From positions 539,469-603,468 of the forward strand of contig NZ_RKLN01000002.1 of assembly GCF_004011835.1 (NCBI RefSeq): a stretch of DNA of 64,000 nucleotides. Direction: 5' to 3'. A program made the translations under genes and the position numbers. Below, piece after piece: positions 1-11,270 of this stretch (the stretch's first letter is position 1; every line of letters begins with the position of its first letter). This DNA is from Rhodococcus spongiicola. Lineage in GTDB: Bacteria; Actinomycetota; Actinomycetes; Mycobacteriales; Mycobacteriaceae. The notes beneath the pieces are model-generated. The model saw only the letters and a list, made by a program, of their open reading frames with translations, searched no databases and was not told where the DNA came from.

Positions 1-1908
1 ATGTCAGCTGCTCAGGCCCTGGTACTCCTCGGCATCCCCGACCCGGGGCCCTTCACGACATACGGACTGCCGGCGATCAGTGCGGTCAGCGAGGTGGCCG
101 CGGTCATCGCGATCGGTTCGCTGCTGTTCGCGGCATTCATGGTGCCGCCGCAGAAGACCGGTGTCCTCGACGTCGATGGCTACCGCGCCGTCCGTGCGGC
201 ATCGCACGCCGCTTTCGCCTGGGCGCTGTGCGCGGTGCTCCTCGTGCCGCTGACGCTGTCGGACACCTCCGGTCAGCCGTTCACGGAGGCGATCAAGCCT
301 GAGAACCTGTGGTCGGCGATCGGTCAAGTCGAGAACGCGGTTGCGTGGGCATGGACGGCGGGCCTCGCGCTCGTGCTCGCGGTAGCGGCTCGGCTGGCAC
401 TGCGCTGGTCATGGACGCCATTCCTGCTGCTACTGAGCGTGATTACGATGATGCCGCTCGCGTTCACCGGGCACTCGTCGGCCGGCGGGTCACACGACGT
501 CGCCACGAACAGCCTCATCTGGCACCTGGTCGGGGCCGCGTTCTGGGCCGGCGGCCTGTTCGCGCTCCTCGCGCACGCCCGCAGGCGCGGGGCACACTCC
601 GACGTCGCGGCCCGCCGCTTCTCGTTCGTCGCGACGATCTGCTTCGTCGCAATGGCGGTGAGCGGTGTTGTGAACGCCTTCGTCCGGGTGCCGCTGGACG
701 AGGTTCTCACCACGACTTACGGCAGGCTCGTCCTGGCAAAGGTCGCTGCCCTCGTCGTACTCGGTGTATTCGGCTGGTTCCACCGGCGCAGGTCGCTGCC
801 GGCGCTGGAGGCGGATCCCGAGTCTCGTGGCGCTCTGCTTCGCTTCGCCGGGGCCGAGGCGCTGGTCTTCGCCGCGACCATCGGTCTGGCGGTTGGACTG
901 GGGCGTACACCGCCTCCGCCACCGGAATCGATCCCGACCCTCACCGAGGTCGAGCTCGGCTACAACCTCCACGGGCCGCCGAGTTTCGCCCGACTGGCCC
1001 TCGATTGGCGCTTCGACCTGATCTTCGGCACCGCTGCGATCGTGCTGGCCGTGCTCTACGCCGTCGGGCTGCGCCGGTTGCGCAGCCGCGGTGATTCGTG
1101 GCCGCTCGGACGCTCGATCGCCTGGTTCGCCGGTTGTCTGGTGCTGCTCGTCGCGACGTCTTCCGGCGTGGGCAGATACGCGCCGGCGGTCTTCAGCGTG
1201 CACATGGGGGCCCACATGGCACTGTCCATGCTGGCGCCGGTGCTGCTGGCGCTCGGCGGGCCGTTCACCTTGGCGCTGCGGGCGTTGCGCCCCGCCGGGA
1301 AGGACGGGGTGCCAGGTCCCCGCGAGTGGCTGCTGAGTTTCCTGCACAGCCCGATCTCGCGGTTCCTCACCCATCCGCTGGTGGCCGCCGTGCTGTTCGT
1401 CGGTGGCTTCTACGCGCTTTACCTCGGCGGCATCTTCAGTGCCGCGGTCGACAGTCACGCCGCTCACCTGCTGATGAATCTGCACTTCATCCTCAGCGGC
1501 TACCTGTTCTACTGGGTCGTCATCGGTGTCGATCCGTCACCGCGGACCCTGCAGCCCATCACGAAACTGGCGGTTGTGTTCGGGTCGTTGCCGTTCCACG
1601 CATTCTTCGGCATCGCGCTGATGAGCATGGGTGAGGTCATGGGCGCGACGTTCTACCGGTCACTGGGACTGGGGTGGAACGAGGACCTGTTGCGGGATCA
1701 GCAACTCGGTGGGTCGATCGCGTGGGCCACGGGCGAGATGCCGCTAGTGATAATCATGCTCGCCCTGCTGGTCCAGTGGTCGCGTAGCGATGACAGGACC
1801 GCGCGCCGGGTCGATCGTGCCGCCGAGCGAGACGACGACGCGGAACTGGCCGCGCACAACGCGATGTTCGCCGAGCTCGCGCGCCGCGATCGGGAGGCCG
1901 GCCTCTAG
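1..1908 (+). CDS. ctaD-assembly ctaG-like: Cytochrome c oxidase assembly protein, CopD-CtaG fusion (5' end probably cut)
   Basis: This polytopic membrane protein probably delivers copper to, or assembles, the aa3-type cytochrome c oxidase. The N-terminal half looks like the CopD copper-resistance family, with helices around residues 115-300 and the polar segment GHSSAGGSH near 157-165. The C-terminal half, from about residue 335, resembles caa3_CtaG with the histidine motif HMGAHM at 401-406. The reading frame is open from base 1. Mycobacterial relatives that I recall carry one more N-terminal membrane helix before the equivalent of this first Met, so the real start is probably outside the window. 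The C-terminus is charged and cytoplasmic. It lies head-to-tail with ssb across a 210-base gap that holds a hairpin and a tandem repeat. Confidence 0.85.
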   Translation: MSAAQALVLLGIPDPGPFTTYGLPAISAVSEVAAVIAIGSLLFAAFMVPPQKTGVLDVDGYRAVRAASHAAFAWALCAVLLVPLTLSDTSGQPFTEAIKPENLWSAIGQVENAVAWAWTAGLALVLAVAARLALRWSWTPFLLLLSVITMMPLAFTGHSSAGGSHDVATNSLIWHLVGAAFWAGGLFALLAHARRRGAHSDVAARRFSFVATICFVAMAVSGVVNAFVRVPLDEVLTTTYGRLVLAKVAALVVLGVFGWFHRRRSLPALEADPESRGALLRFAGAEALVFAATIGLAVGLGRTPPPPPESIPTLTEVELGYNLHGPPSFARLALDWRFDLIFGTAAIVLAVLYAVGLRRLRSRGDSWPLGRSIAWFAGCLVLLVATSSGVGRYAPAVFSVHMGAHMALSMLAPVLLALGGPFTLALRALRPAGKDGVPGPREWLLSFLHSPISRFLTHPLVAAVLFVGGFYALYLGGIFSAAVDSHAAHLLMNLHFILSGYLFYWVVIGVDPSPRTLQPITKLAVVFGSLPFHAFFGIALMSMGEVMGATFYRSLGLGWNEDLLRDQQLGGSIAWATGEMPLVIIMLALLVQWSRSDDRTARRVDRAAERDDDAELAAHNAMFAELARRDREAGL

Positions 1909-2027
1909 CACGTGGCACCGACAGCCCCGCTGCCGATCAGCCGATCCGCGGGCTGTTGGGGATGCGGCCTCGATCCGTCCACATCCGTGTCCGGACCCCA
2001 TGATCGGTGCCGGATCCGCGGCATCGT

Positions 2028-2059
2028 CGAACGCACCGCTCCATCGGGCGGTGCGTTCG
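2028..2059 (+). terminator. 12-bp perfect hairpin after ctaG-like gene
   Basis: Arms 2028-2039 (CGAACGCACCGC) and 2048-2059 (GCGGTGCGTTCG) are perfect complements around an 8-base loop. No long T-run follows. It probably ends or attenuates transcription from the upstream gene. The 3' arm is also the start of the tandem repeat described separately. Confidence 0.55.
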
Positions 2060-2087
2060 TCGTTGCGGTGCGTTCGTCGTTGCGGTG
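2048..2087. repeat. 17-bp tandem repeat upstream of ssb
   Basis: GCGGTGCGTTCGTCGTT occurs at 2048-2064 and again at 2065-2081, followed by a partial third copy GCGGTG at 2082-2087. The first copy contains the 3' arm of the hairpin, so the later copies offer alternative pairing partners for the 5' arm. Confidence 0.9.
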
Positions 2088-2118
2088 GACGGAAGTGGTC
2101 GAGATGAGGGGGAAGTCG

Positions 2119-2610
2119 ATGTATGAGACACACGCCGCAGTGGTCGGCACGGTCATCACCGATCCGGTCAAGCGGGAGACGACATCCGGCGAGGAAGTGA
2201 TCAGTTTCCGCATGGCGAGCAACGTCCGCCGACGCGACCGAGAGTCTGGAGAATGGGTCGACGGCGGCACCCTCTACCTGACGGTGAGCTGCTGGCGGCG
2301 GCTGGTGCAGGGCGTGGGCGCCTCGCTGATGAAGGGCGATCCGATCATTGCCTACGGTGAACTGCGCACCAACGAGTACCGCACGCGAGACGGTGAACCG
2401 CGCACGGACCTGGAGATGCGGGCCGGCGCGGTGGGTCCCGACCTCGCGCGGTGCAGTGTTCGACTTGACAGGTCGGGGCGGCTGCGAGGCGGGCCGGTGT
2501 CGGATGGGACCGAGGTGGAAGAGGCGGCCGGCTGCGATCCGACCGACCGTGGAAGCGGCGTGGTGGCGGACAAGGATGTCGACGAGGACGTCGCTGCTCT
2601 CACCGGATAG
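2119..2610 (+). CDS. ssb: Single-stranded DNA-binding protein (SsbB-type)
   Basis: This OB-fold protein of 163 residues binds single-stranded DNA. The N-terminus MYETHAAVVGTV, the segment ISFRMASNVRRRD near 30-45 and the segment GDPIIAYGELRTNEY are typical of SSB. The ATG at 2119 was chosen because a GAGGGGGA ribosome-binding site lies about 6 bases upstream; an in-frame ATG at 2104 would place that site inside the gene. The C-terminus ends KDVDEDVAALTG and lacks the acidic DDDIPF-type tip that housekeeping SSBs use to recruit partners. This fits the second mycobacterial paralogue, which from memory sits beside ettA in M. tuberculosis (Rv2478c). It is probably an accessory SSB rather than the replication SSB. 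Confidence 0.85.
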   Translation: MYETHAAVVGTVITDPVKRETTSGEEVISFRMASNVRRRDRESGEWVDGGTLYLTVSCWRRLVQGVGASLMKGDPIIAYGELRTNEYRTRDGEPRTDLEMRAGAVGPDLARCSVRLDRSGRLRGGPVSDGTEVEEAAGCDPTDRGSGVVADKDVDEDVAALTG

Positions 2611-2733
2611 CCGGACTCCGCGAGTGTCGGCTCACGGTCGGGTCGAACAGGTGGTCACGGTACGCTGACAGGCGAGTCGTACGTTCTCGCAGCCGATGAG
2701 CTGCACGTTTCCAGTCCAGATTGGAGCCTTTGG

Positions 2734-4407
<1,674 letters not shown>

Positions 4408-4419
4408 TCTGGTGATCGC

Positions 4420-4447
4420 GGGTGCGGTGCCGGTCGGCGCCGCACCC
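4420..4447 (+). terminator. Hairpin after ettA
   Basis: Arms 4420-4432 (GGGTGCGGTGCCG) and 4435-4447 (CGGCGCCGCACCC) pair over 13 bp with one G-U wobble and a very tight loop. It lies 13 bases after the ettA stop and is a likely intrinsic terminator without a strong U-tract. Confidence 0.6.
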
Positions 4448-4588
4448 GACGTCGCCGTTACCTGCCCGATGCCATCCGAGTAGGTATGACCCGTCTGCTG
4501 TGGTTCGCGTCTCACCCGCGGCGCGGTTGCCGCGTTAGGCTCGCCATTGAGCCACCCGGTGACCTCGAACCAGGGACGGAGCGTCGCG

Positions 4589-7500
4589 ATGACGGAATCT
4601 GTAGATGCCGACTGGACCCTCGAATTGCCCGCCGCCTTGCGGCAGTGCCTGCCGGAGCTGAGGACCGCCTATTTTCGGCACACCTCCGCCGGTGAGCCCG
4701 ATAGCGTCCTGAACGGCCGTTTGGATTCCATTCTTCGCGAGCATCTGCGCCTCGCTCGACGCCGCAGGCCTGGCCGGGCGGCAGTGCGCGTCCACCATCC
4801 CAGCGACCAGACCGGACTCGGGGCGGCGCTGCAGATCGTTACCGACGACATGCCGCTGCTCGTCGAGTCGGTCACCTCCCTTCTGGGAAGACTCAGCACG
4901 ACGATCAGCGAAGTGGTTCACCCGATCTTCGGGGTCCGGAGGGACCCGGAGGGCGTGCTGGAAGAGATCCTGCCGGATATATCCACCCACGAGGTGCCCA
5001 GCGACGTCCTCGCGGAATCGTGGATTCACGTGCAGCTGCACCCCGCAACCGAGGGTTCGGTTCTCTATTCGCTCGAGTCGTCCATCTCTGACGTGCTGTC
5101 GGACGTGGGGCAGGTGGTCGCCGACACGGGGGCGATCCGGGCGCTCGAGCGCGCGCTCGCGGCCGAACTCGACGCGCGCGCGGTCAACCCGCCACCGGGT
5201 CGGTCCGCTGACGAGTTGCGCGATTGCGCGAACTTGATGCGCTGGTTCGCGGACGGCCACTACACGGTGCTCGGCTACCGACGCTACGAAATCGGCAATG
5301 GGGGAAATGGGCACCGCGCCGAGATCGTACCGGGCAGCGGGCTGGGCGTGCTGCGTGCGGACCGGCTCACCGGGGAGCACGTCAAAATCCCCTTGGCGGC
5401 AGACATCCCGGATTGTCCGCTGCTGGTACTGACCCAGGGGTCTGTGCCCGCCACGGTGCATCGGTCGGTCTACCCCTACTTCGTCGGTGTCAGCATCGTC
5501 GACGACGACGGTGCGATCGTCGGCGAACACCGATTCCTCGGGGTATTCACCGTGACTGCGATGCACGAGAACGTGCTCGACATCCCCGTGATCGAGCGGC
5601 GGGTGCGAACCGCGATCGAACGCGCCGGGTTCGACATCGAATCGTTCTCGGGTCAGGCGATGCTCGAGGTGGTGCAGTCGTTCCCGCGCACAGAACTCTT
5701 CTCCATCGACACCGACACGTTGGTGGAAACGATGACCGCAGTGCTCAACATCGGGCTACGGCGTCAGGTTCGATTGTTCATGCGTGAGGACGGTTTCAAG
5801 CGCTTCGTCTCGTGCCTGGTGTATCTGCCCCGGGACCGCTACAACACCCGGGTGCGGCGGGCGATGCAGCAGATTCTCCTCGACGAACTCGGCGGTGGCG
5901 AGCTCGAGTACACCGTCCGCGTCACCGAGGGCGATCTCGCGATGCTGCACGTAACCATCCGTAAGCCACCGGGCGCGCGAAACGCATTCATCGACACGGG
6001 GGAGTCGAATCGCCTCCGCATCCAGGGTCTGCTGGCGGCTGCGAGTCGCAGCTGGGACGACCATTTCTCGGATGCCGTTGCCGACGATCCGACGGTGGAT
6101 CCCGCCCTCGCGAAGCGATATGCGGCCGCACTGCCGGAGAGCTACAAGGAGGACTTCGACGCCGAGCGAGCGTTGGCAGACATCGTTCGCGTCCAGGCCC
6201 TCGACGCCGACTCGATCGACTTGCGGCTCTACCAGGACACGGCGGCACCTGCAGGGCAGTGGCGATTCGCGCTGTACTTCGCCGGCGAGGGCATCTCGCT
6301 GTCGCATGTGCTGCCGGTGCTGCACAGTTTGGGCGTGGAGGTTCTCGATGAGCGTCCGTACCTGATCGTGCGTCCGGACGCAATGCATTGCTGGATATAC
6401 GAATTCGGTCTGCAGGTTCCGGCGGAGCTCCTGGGCGGTGCAGTCGTGGACTTGAGTGCCGGCGGGCCGGACGAGGGGTTGCGGAATCGTTTCACGGAGG
6501 CGTTCACCGCTATCTGGCACGGCCGGTGCGAGGCCGACCGGTTCAACGAACTGGTGCTACGCGGCGGTCTGGCCTGGCGACAGGTCACGGTGCTGCGCGG
6601 GTACGTGAAGTACCTGCGGCAGGCCGGTTTCGCCTACAGTCAGATTCACATCGAGAGGGTAGTGCTCGCGCATCCGGAGATCGCCCGGCAGCTGATCGAG
6701 TTGTTCGAGGCGCTGTTCGACCCCGACCACGGCTCCGATGAACGGTCCCACAACCTGGAAACAGCATTGCGGGCGGACATCGGCGAGGTCGTCAGTCTCG
6801 ACGTCGACCGCATTCTGCGCGCGCTGTTCGGTCTCGTACGAGCGACGTTGCGGACCAACTACTTCGTCGTCGACGGCGACGACAACTCCCGGGGATACCT
6901 GTCGCTCAAGTTCGATCCGGGCCGGATCCCGGAACTGCCCAAGCCCCGCCCACGGTTCGAGGTGTTCGTGTACTCGCCCGATGTCGAGGGCGTACACCTC
7001 CGCTTCGGCCCCGTCGCGCGCGGCGGGCTGCGATGGTCGGACCGCCGTGACGACTTCCGCACCGAGATCCTCGGGCTCGCGAAGGCTCAGGCGGTCAAGA
7101 ACGCCGTGATCGTACCGGTCGGGGCGAAGGGCGGGTTCGTGGTGAAGAAGTCCGTGCCGGCGGCGGGCGACGCGGCCGCCGACCGGCAGGCGGCGCGGGA
7201 CCAGGGCATCGCGTGCTACCGCACGTTCATCTCGGGTCTGCTCGACGTCACCGACAACGTCGAGCGGGCCACCGGTGGGGTGGTGCCACCTGCTCGGGTC
7301 GTGCGTCGCGACGACGACGACGCCTACCTCGTCGTGGCGGCGGACAAGGGCACGGCGACGTTCTCCGACATCGCCAACGAGGTCGCGACTGGGTACGGAT
7401 TCTGGCTCGGTGACGCGTTCGCGTCCGGAGGCTCCTCGGGATACGACCACAAGGAGATGGGTATCACCGCGCGCGGCGCGTGGGAGAGCGTCAAGCGGCA

Positions 7501-9463
7501 CTTCCGGGAACTCGGAATTGATATCGCCACAGACGATTTCACGGTCGTCGGAATTGGTGACATGAGTGGCGACGTGTTCGGTAACGGGATGCTCCTCAGC
7601 GAGCACATCCGTTTGGTCGCGGCCTTCGACCATCGGCACGTGTTCTTGGATCCCAACCCGGACGCGTCCAGGTCGTTCGCGGAACGGCGTCGGATGTTCG
7701 CGTTGCCGCGCTCGTCGTGGGAGGACTACGACCCCACACTGATCAGTGACGGCGGCGGTGTGTACCCACGGACGACGAAGTCGGTGCCCATCAGCCCACA
7801 GGTGCGGGCCGCGCTGGACCTCGACGAGGGTGTGACCGAGCTGGCGCCGCCGGACCTGGTGAGGGCAATCCTGAAAGCGCCCGTGGATCTGCTGTGGAAC
7901 GGTGGCATCGGCACGTACATCAAGGCGGCGTCCGAGTCCGACGCTTCGGTGGGCGACAAGAGCAACGACGCCGTGCGGGTCCACGGCGCCGACCTGCGGG
8001 CCCGGGTTGTCGGGGAGGGCGGCAATCTCGGTGCCACCCAGCTGGGGCGAATCGAATACGCACTGCACGGCGGCAAGATCAACACCGATGCGATCGACAA
8101 CTCGGCCGGTGTCGACTGCTCGGACCACGAGGTGAATATCAAGATCCTGCTCGACGCGCAGGTGAGCAGCGGCGAGTTGGCACCGGACGAGCGCGACCCG
8201 TTGCTCGCGGCCATGACCGACGAGGTGGCGAGGCTGGTGCTGGCGGACAACATCTCCCAGAACGATCAGCTGGGTATGTCTCGGGCGAGTGCGCCGCAGA
8301 TGCTCGGCGTCCACCGTCGCCTGATTGCCACCCTCGTCTCCAAGTATGGTCTCGACCGGAAGCTCGAGGCGTTGCCTACCTCACCCGAGCTGACCAAGCG
8401 CGCACAAGCCGGTCGCGGCCTGACCTCGCCGGAGCTGGCCACGGTGATGGCGCACGTCAAGCTCGCATTCGAGCAGGAGTTGCTGGCTACGGAACTGCCC
8501 GACAGCGATTACTTCGCTGCCTGGCTCCCGGACTACTTTCCGCTCCAGCTGCGTTCGCGGTTCAGGTCGTCGATCCGCTCGCACCCACTGCGTCGTGAGA
8601 TCATCGCGACGATGCTCGTGAACGACGCGATCGACAACGGCGGCATCACCTACGGATTCCGACTCGCCGAGGACGCGGGGGCCTCGAGTACCGACGCGAT
8701 CCGGGCCTACGCCGCGGTGACCGAGGTCTTCGAACTCCACGACGTGTGGGAGCGGGTGCGTGCCGCCGACATGCCGACCCAGGTGTCGGATCTGCTGATG
8801 CTGCAGTCCCGACGGGTGCTCGACCGCGCCTCGCGGTGGTTCCTGTCGAGTCGCCCGCAGCCGATCGCGGTGGGAGCCGAGATCAGTAGGTACTCCTCCG
8901 AGTTCCGCAAGCTGGCCCCCAGAGTCCCCGGTTGGGTGCAGGGCCACCGCCTGACGGACCTCGAGCGGCATGTGGGGGAGGTCGTGGCGGACGGTGCACC
9001 CCGCGACCTCGCGCTCGAGGTGTTCGGGTTGCTGGACCTGTTCAGCCTGCTCGACATCATCGATGTCGCCGACATCTGCGAGCGTGACGGCGACGAGGTC
9101 GCCGAGCTGTACTTCGCACTCGACGCTCACCTCGGTATCGACTGGCTGCTCACCGCTGTCTCCGACCTGGAGCGTGGAGACCGTTGGCACTCGCTCGCGC
9201 GGCTGGCACTGCGTGACGACCTGTACGGGTCGCTGCGGTCGCTGACGCTCGAGGTTCTGGTCGGCGGCGAGCCGAGCGAGACGCCGGAGGAGAAGATCGA
9301 CTACTGGGAGTCGACGAACGCGTCGCGACTCAGCCGCGCGAGGTCCGCGCTCGCGGAGATCTTCGAGTCTGGAACGCTGGACCTCGCGACGCTGTCGGTG
9401 GCGGCGCGTCAGGTACGAAGCATGGTGCGGGGCATGGGCACCAGATCGGAGGTCGGAAGGTGA
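4589..9463 (+). CDS. gdh: NAD-dependent glutamate dehydrogenase, large (L_1600) class
   Basis: This enzyme oxidatively deaminates glutamate to 2-oxoglutarate and ammonia with NAD+. At 1624 residues it belongs to the large class that carries long regulatory N- and C-terminal extensions around a central catalytic domain. Visible catalytic-domain motifs are RGGLRWSDRRDDFRTE, the GAKGGFVVKK lysine loop near residues 845-852, and GDMSGDVFGNGM. An N-terminal ACT-like regulatory part precedes it. The ATG at 4589 has GGACGGAG about 7 bases upstream; a TTG at 4547 in the same frame lacks one. In mycobacteria the orthologue is inhibited by the FHA protein GarA, so the same control is plausible here. 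Its stop overlaps the start of the thioesterase gene (GTGA), so the two are probably co-translated. Confidence 0.95.
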   Translation: MTESVDADWTLELPAALRQCLPELRTAYFRHTSAGEPDSVLNGRLDSILREHLRLARRRRPGRAAVRVHHPSDQTGLGAALQIVTDDMPLLVESVTSLLGRLSTTISEVVHPIFGVRRDPEGVLEEILPDISTHEVPSDVLAESWIHVQLHPATEGSVLYSLESSISDVLSDVGQVVADTGAIRALERALAAELDARAVNPPPGRSADELRDCANLMRWFADGHYTVLGYRRYEIGNGGNGHRAEIVPGSGLGVLRADRLTGEHVKIPLAADIPDCPLLVLTQGSVPATVHRSVYPYFVGVSIVDDDGAIVGEHRFLGVFTVTAMHENVLDIPVIERRVRTAIERAGFDIESFSGQAMLEVVQSFPRTELFSIDTDTLVETMTAVLNIGLRRQVRLFMREDGFKRFVSCLVYLPRDRYNTRVRRAMQQILLDELGGGELEYTVRVTEGDLAMLHVTIRKPPGARNAFIDTGESNRLRIQGLLAAASRSWDDHFSDAVADDPTVDPALAKRYAAALPESYKEDFDAERALADIVRVQALDADSIDLRLYQDTAAPAGQWRFALYFAGEGISLSHVLPVLHSLGVEVLDERPYLIVRPDAMHCWIYEFGLQVPAELLGGAVVDLSAGGPDEGLRNRFTEAFTAIWHGRCEADRFNELVLRGGLAWRQVTVLRGYVKYLRQAGFAYSQIHIERVVLAHPEIARQLIELFEALFDPDHGSDERSHNLETALRADIGEVVSLDVDRILRALFGLVRATLRTNYFVVDGDDNSRGYLSLKFDPGRIPELPKPRPRFEVFVYSPDVEGVHLRFGPVARGGLRWSDRRDDFRTEILGLAKAQAVKNAVIVPVGAKGGFVVKKSVPAAGDAAADRQAARDQGIACYRTFISGLLDVTDNVERATGGVVPPARVVRRDDDDAYLVVAADKGTATFSDIANEVATGYGFWLGDAFASGGSSGYDHKEMGITARGAWESVKRHFRELGIDIATDDFTVVGIGDMSGDVFGNGMLLSEHIRLVAAFDHRHVFLDPNPDASRSFAERRRMFALPRSSWEDYDPTLISDGGGVYPRTTKSVPISPQVRAALDLDEGVTELAPPDLVRAILKAPVDLLWNGGIGTYIKAASESDASVGDKSNDAVRVHGADLRARVVGEGGNLGATQLGRIEYALHGGKINTDAIDNSAGVDCSDHEVNIKILLDAQVSSGELAPDERDPLLAAMTDEVARLVLADNISQNDQLGMSRASAPQMLGVHRRLIATLVSKYGLDRKLEALPTSPELTKRAQAGRGLTSPELATVMAHVKLAFEQELLATELPDSDYFAAWLPDYFPLQLRSRFRSSIRSHPLRREIIATMLVNDAIDNGGITYGFRLAEDAGASSTDAIRAYAAVTEVFELHDVWERVRAADMPTQVSDLLMLQSRRVLDRASRWFLSSRPQPIAVGAEISRYSSEFRKLAPRVPGWVQGHRLTDLERHVGEVVADGAPRDLALEVFGLLDLFSLLDIIDVADICERDGDEVAELYFALDAHLGIDWLLTAVSDLERGDRWHSLARLALRDDLYGSLRSLTLEVLVGGEPSETPEEKIDYWESTNASRLSRARSALAEIFESGTLDLATLSVAARQVRSMVRGMGTRSEVGR

Positions 9464-9939
9464 GTGGGGCGGAGGAAGCCTTGCGGAACGGCAGTGTCGT
9501 CCGGGCCGTCGTCGAAGGACGGCGAGCGGGCTTCCACACGAGGGTGGTGGTCCGTTGGTCCGACATGGACGCGTTCCAGCACATCAATCACGCACGGATG
9601 GTGACGCTGCTCGAGGAGGCGCGGGTTCCGTTGCTCTTCGAGGAGGGCTTACCGACGGCGACGTTGCGCGACGGCGCCGTCATCGCCGATCTGCACGTGC
9701 GCTATCGCGGCCAGCTCCGCCACGACGACAGCCCCCTCGACGTCCTGATGTGGGTCGAGCAGATCCGGGCCGTCGACTTCACGCTCGCGTACGAGGTGCG
9801 ACCCGGGGGAGCGGCGGCGTCGACGCCGCCGTCGATCGTCGCCTCGACGCAGATCGCCGCGTTCGACATCTCCACCCAGCGTCTGCGCCGGCTGGCCGAG
9901 TCCGAGCGCGGATACCTGGAGCAGTTGAAGCGTGGATGA
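9460..9939 (+). CDS. Acyl-CoA thioesterase, 4HBT hot-dog fold
   Basis: This 159-residue single hot-dog domain protein resembles 4-hydroxybenzoyl-CoA thioesterases. The motif VRWSDMDAFQHINHARMV near residues 30-47 carries the Asp and HIN residues typical of the family, and LHVRYRGQL follows in the central strand. The acyl-CoA substrate cannot be told from sequence. The GTG start overlaps the gdh stop codon by four bases, and the 3' end overlaps the next gene by eight bases. The trio gdh, thioesterase and conserved unknown matches, from memory, Rv2476c-Rv2475c-Rv2474c, so this is an ancestral operon. Confidence 0.85.
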   Translation: MSGAEEALRNGSVVRAVVEGRRAGFHTRVVVRWSDMDAFQHINHARMVTLLEEARVPLLFEEGLPTATLRDGAVIADLHVRYRGQLRHDDSPLDVLMWVEQIRAVDFTLAYEVRPGGAAASTPPSIVASTQIAAFDISTQRLRRLAESERGYLEQLKRG

Positions 9940-10612
9940 GCGTGTTCTGAGGGTTCCCGACGCCGCGGATCGCGCGAACCTGGCGATGTTCGTGGGATGC
10001 GCGGTGCGACTCGACGAGTCGGCGGTGGTCCGCCTCAGGCGTCGGGACGACGGGCGGGTGTCGGTGTGGGCGCCGACCGGATTCGATGCCCTTGCCACCC
10101 GTTCCGTCGTCGGAGACGTCCGCCCGCAGGACACGACCGCGGCGGGCGATGTGCTGCTTCGGGCGCTCGGTGAAGCAGCGACCGACATCGATCCCGGGTT
10201 CGCGATGGACTCGGCGTGGCGTGGGGCGCTTCCGCCGGAGGCCGGTTTCCTCCACGTGGACGACGTGCCGGCCCGGGTTCTGCTCGGGCTGGCCCAGCGT
10301 GGTGCCGCTCTGGCGAGGGAGCACGGCAGCACGCAGGGACCGCCTACGTCGTTGCTCGAGCAGAAGGTCCTCGGCGTCGAGGGGGGTGGCATGACCGTGG
10401 ACGTCTCGATGCGGACCGTCTTCGCGCTCACCGGCATGGGCTTCGTGCCGCGTGCGGACGGTCGGCCGACGACCGCGGAGACCGATCTCGAGGCTGTCGC
10501 CGAGAACGAGGTCATCCGGGTGCGCGCTACGCCGTCCTGGTTGCGACTCGATGCCCGGTTCGGCTCGGTCTACGCGCGACGCGCGGGGACGATCCCGCTG
10601 TTCACCGTGTAG
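9932..10612 (+). CDS. Conserved protein of unknown function (Rv2474c-like)
   Basis: I do not recognise a catalytic domain in these 226 residues. The protein has no signal peptide or membrane segment, a mixed alpha/beta composition and a central stretch GGGMTVDVSMRTVFALTGMGFV. It is the third gene of the gdh operon, starts at a GTG eight bases before the thioesterase stop, and keeps this position in mycobacteria as I recall. A role tied to glutamate or acyl-CoA metabolism is only an inference from the neighbours. An 11-base string at its 3' end (CTGTTCACCGT) recurs about 33 bases downstream. Confidence 0.75.
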   Translation: MDERVLRVPDAADRANLAMFVGCAVRLDESAVVRLRRRDDGRVSVWAPTGFDALATRSVVGDVRPQDTTAAGDVLLRALGEAATDIDPGFAMDSAWRGALPPEAGFLHVDDVPARVLLGLAQRGAALAREHGSTQGPPTSLLEQKVLGVEGGGMTVDVSMRTVFALTGMGFVPRADGRPTTAETDLEAVAENEVIRVRATPSWLRLDARFGSVYARRAGTIPLFTV

Positions 10613-10637
10613 CCACGACTGTGGTGGGCAGGACTGT

Positions 10638-11270
10638 TCACCGTCCAGGCAGGACGACCGGGACCACGAACTGCTCGATCATGGCGCGCTCGTCGTCCGC
10701 GTCGGCGGCAGGGACGACGAGAAGCGAGACGATTGCACGTACCAACCACCGTGCGCGCCGGGCGATCTCGGCCCCGTCCCCGTGTCGACCGTCCCCCAGT
10801 CGACCGTCCCTGTTTCGACCACGGCGGTCCCGGTCGTCGGAGAGGAACGAGATGCCCAGCACCTCGATCACCTCGGACGTACTCGCGAGTTCGGATGCGA
10901 CTCCCGCGTCGCCGAGGCCGAACCAGGCGGCGAGGGTCGGCGTCGCCCGGACCTCGCGTACTGCCATGATCACGGCCTCGGTCACACGCTCCCGAGGATC
11001 GGTGACGGGGGCGAGTGTCGCGGCAATACGTTCCCCGAGTCGGCGGGCCTCGCGGTGCACGAAGGCGCGGTGCAGGGCCCGCCGGTTCTCGAAGTAGCGA
11101 TACAGGGTCGCCCGCGAGCATCCCGCCGCCTTCGCGACTTCGGCCATACCCGTTGTGGCGACGCCACGCTCGACGAAGAGCGCGGCGGCCGCGTCGAGGA
11201 TCCTCTCTGCCGCAGCCTCGACGCGTTCGCCCTGCAGCCACGAACTGGATGTCTGGGCCACCATGATCAT
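10638..11270 (-). CDS. TetR-family transcriptional regulator
   Basis: This 210-residue repressor has an N-terminal TetR helix-turn-helix at about residues 20-65 (ILDAAAALFVERGVATTGM, then AGCSRATLYRYFENRRALHRAF). The C-terminal ligand domain is not diagnostic. It holds a low-complexity insert, RDRRGRNRDGRLGDGRHGDG, encoded by near-tandem 15-base repeats, that looks recently expanded. The start codon overlaps the stop of the upstream P450 gene in an ATGA, so the two are translationally coupled. A 16-bp palindrome directly before the P450 start is the likely operator, giving autoregulation of the P450-tetR operon. The inducer is probably the P450 substrate or product, which is unknown. Confidence 0.88.
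   Translation of the reverse strand: MIMVAQTSSSWLQGERVEAAAERILDAAAALFVERGVATTGMAEVAKAAGCSRATLYRYFENRRALHRAFVHREARRLGERIAATLAPVTDPRERVTEAVIMAVREVRATPTLAAWFGLGDAGVASELASTSEVIEVLGISFLSDDRDRRGRNRDGRLGDGRHGDGAEIARRARWLVRAIVSLLVVPAADADDERAMIEQFVVPVVLPGR

Noticed and set aside
6557-8314. 585-codon open frame antisense to gdh
   Set aside because: Long antisense frames are expected in high-G+C genes. It has no ribosome-binding site, no recognised domain and a His/Arg/Val-rich composition typical of shadows.
9460-9939. Tandem GTGA overlaps as a special signal
   Set aside because: Four-base GTGA/ATGA overlaps occur at gdh, folC, DUF4233, proB, ectB and others here; this is ordinary translational coupling in actinobacteria.
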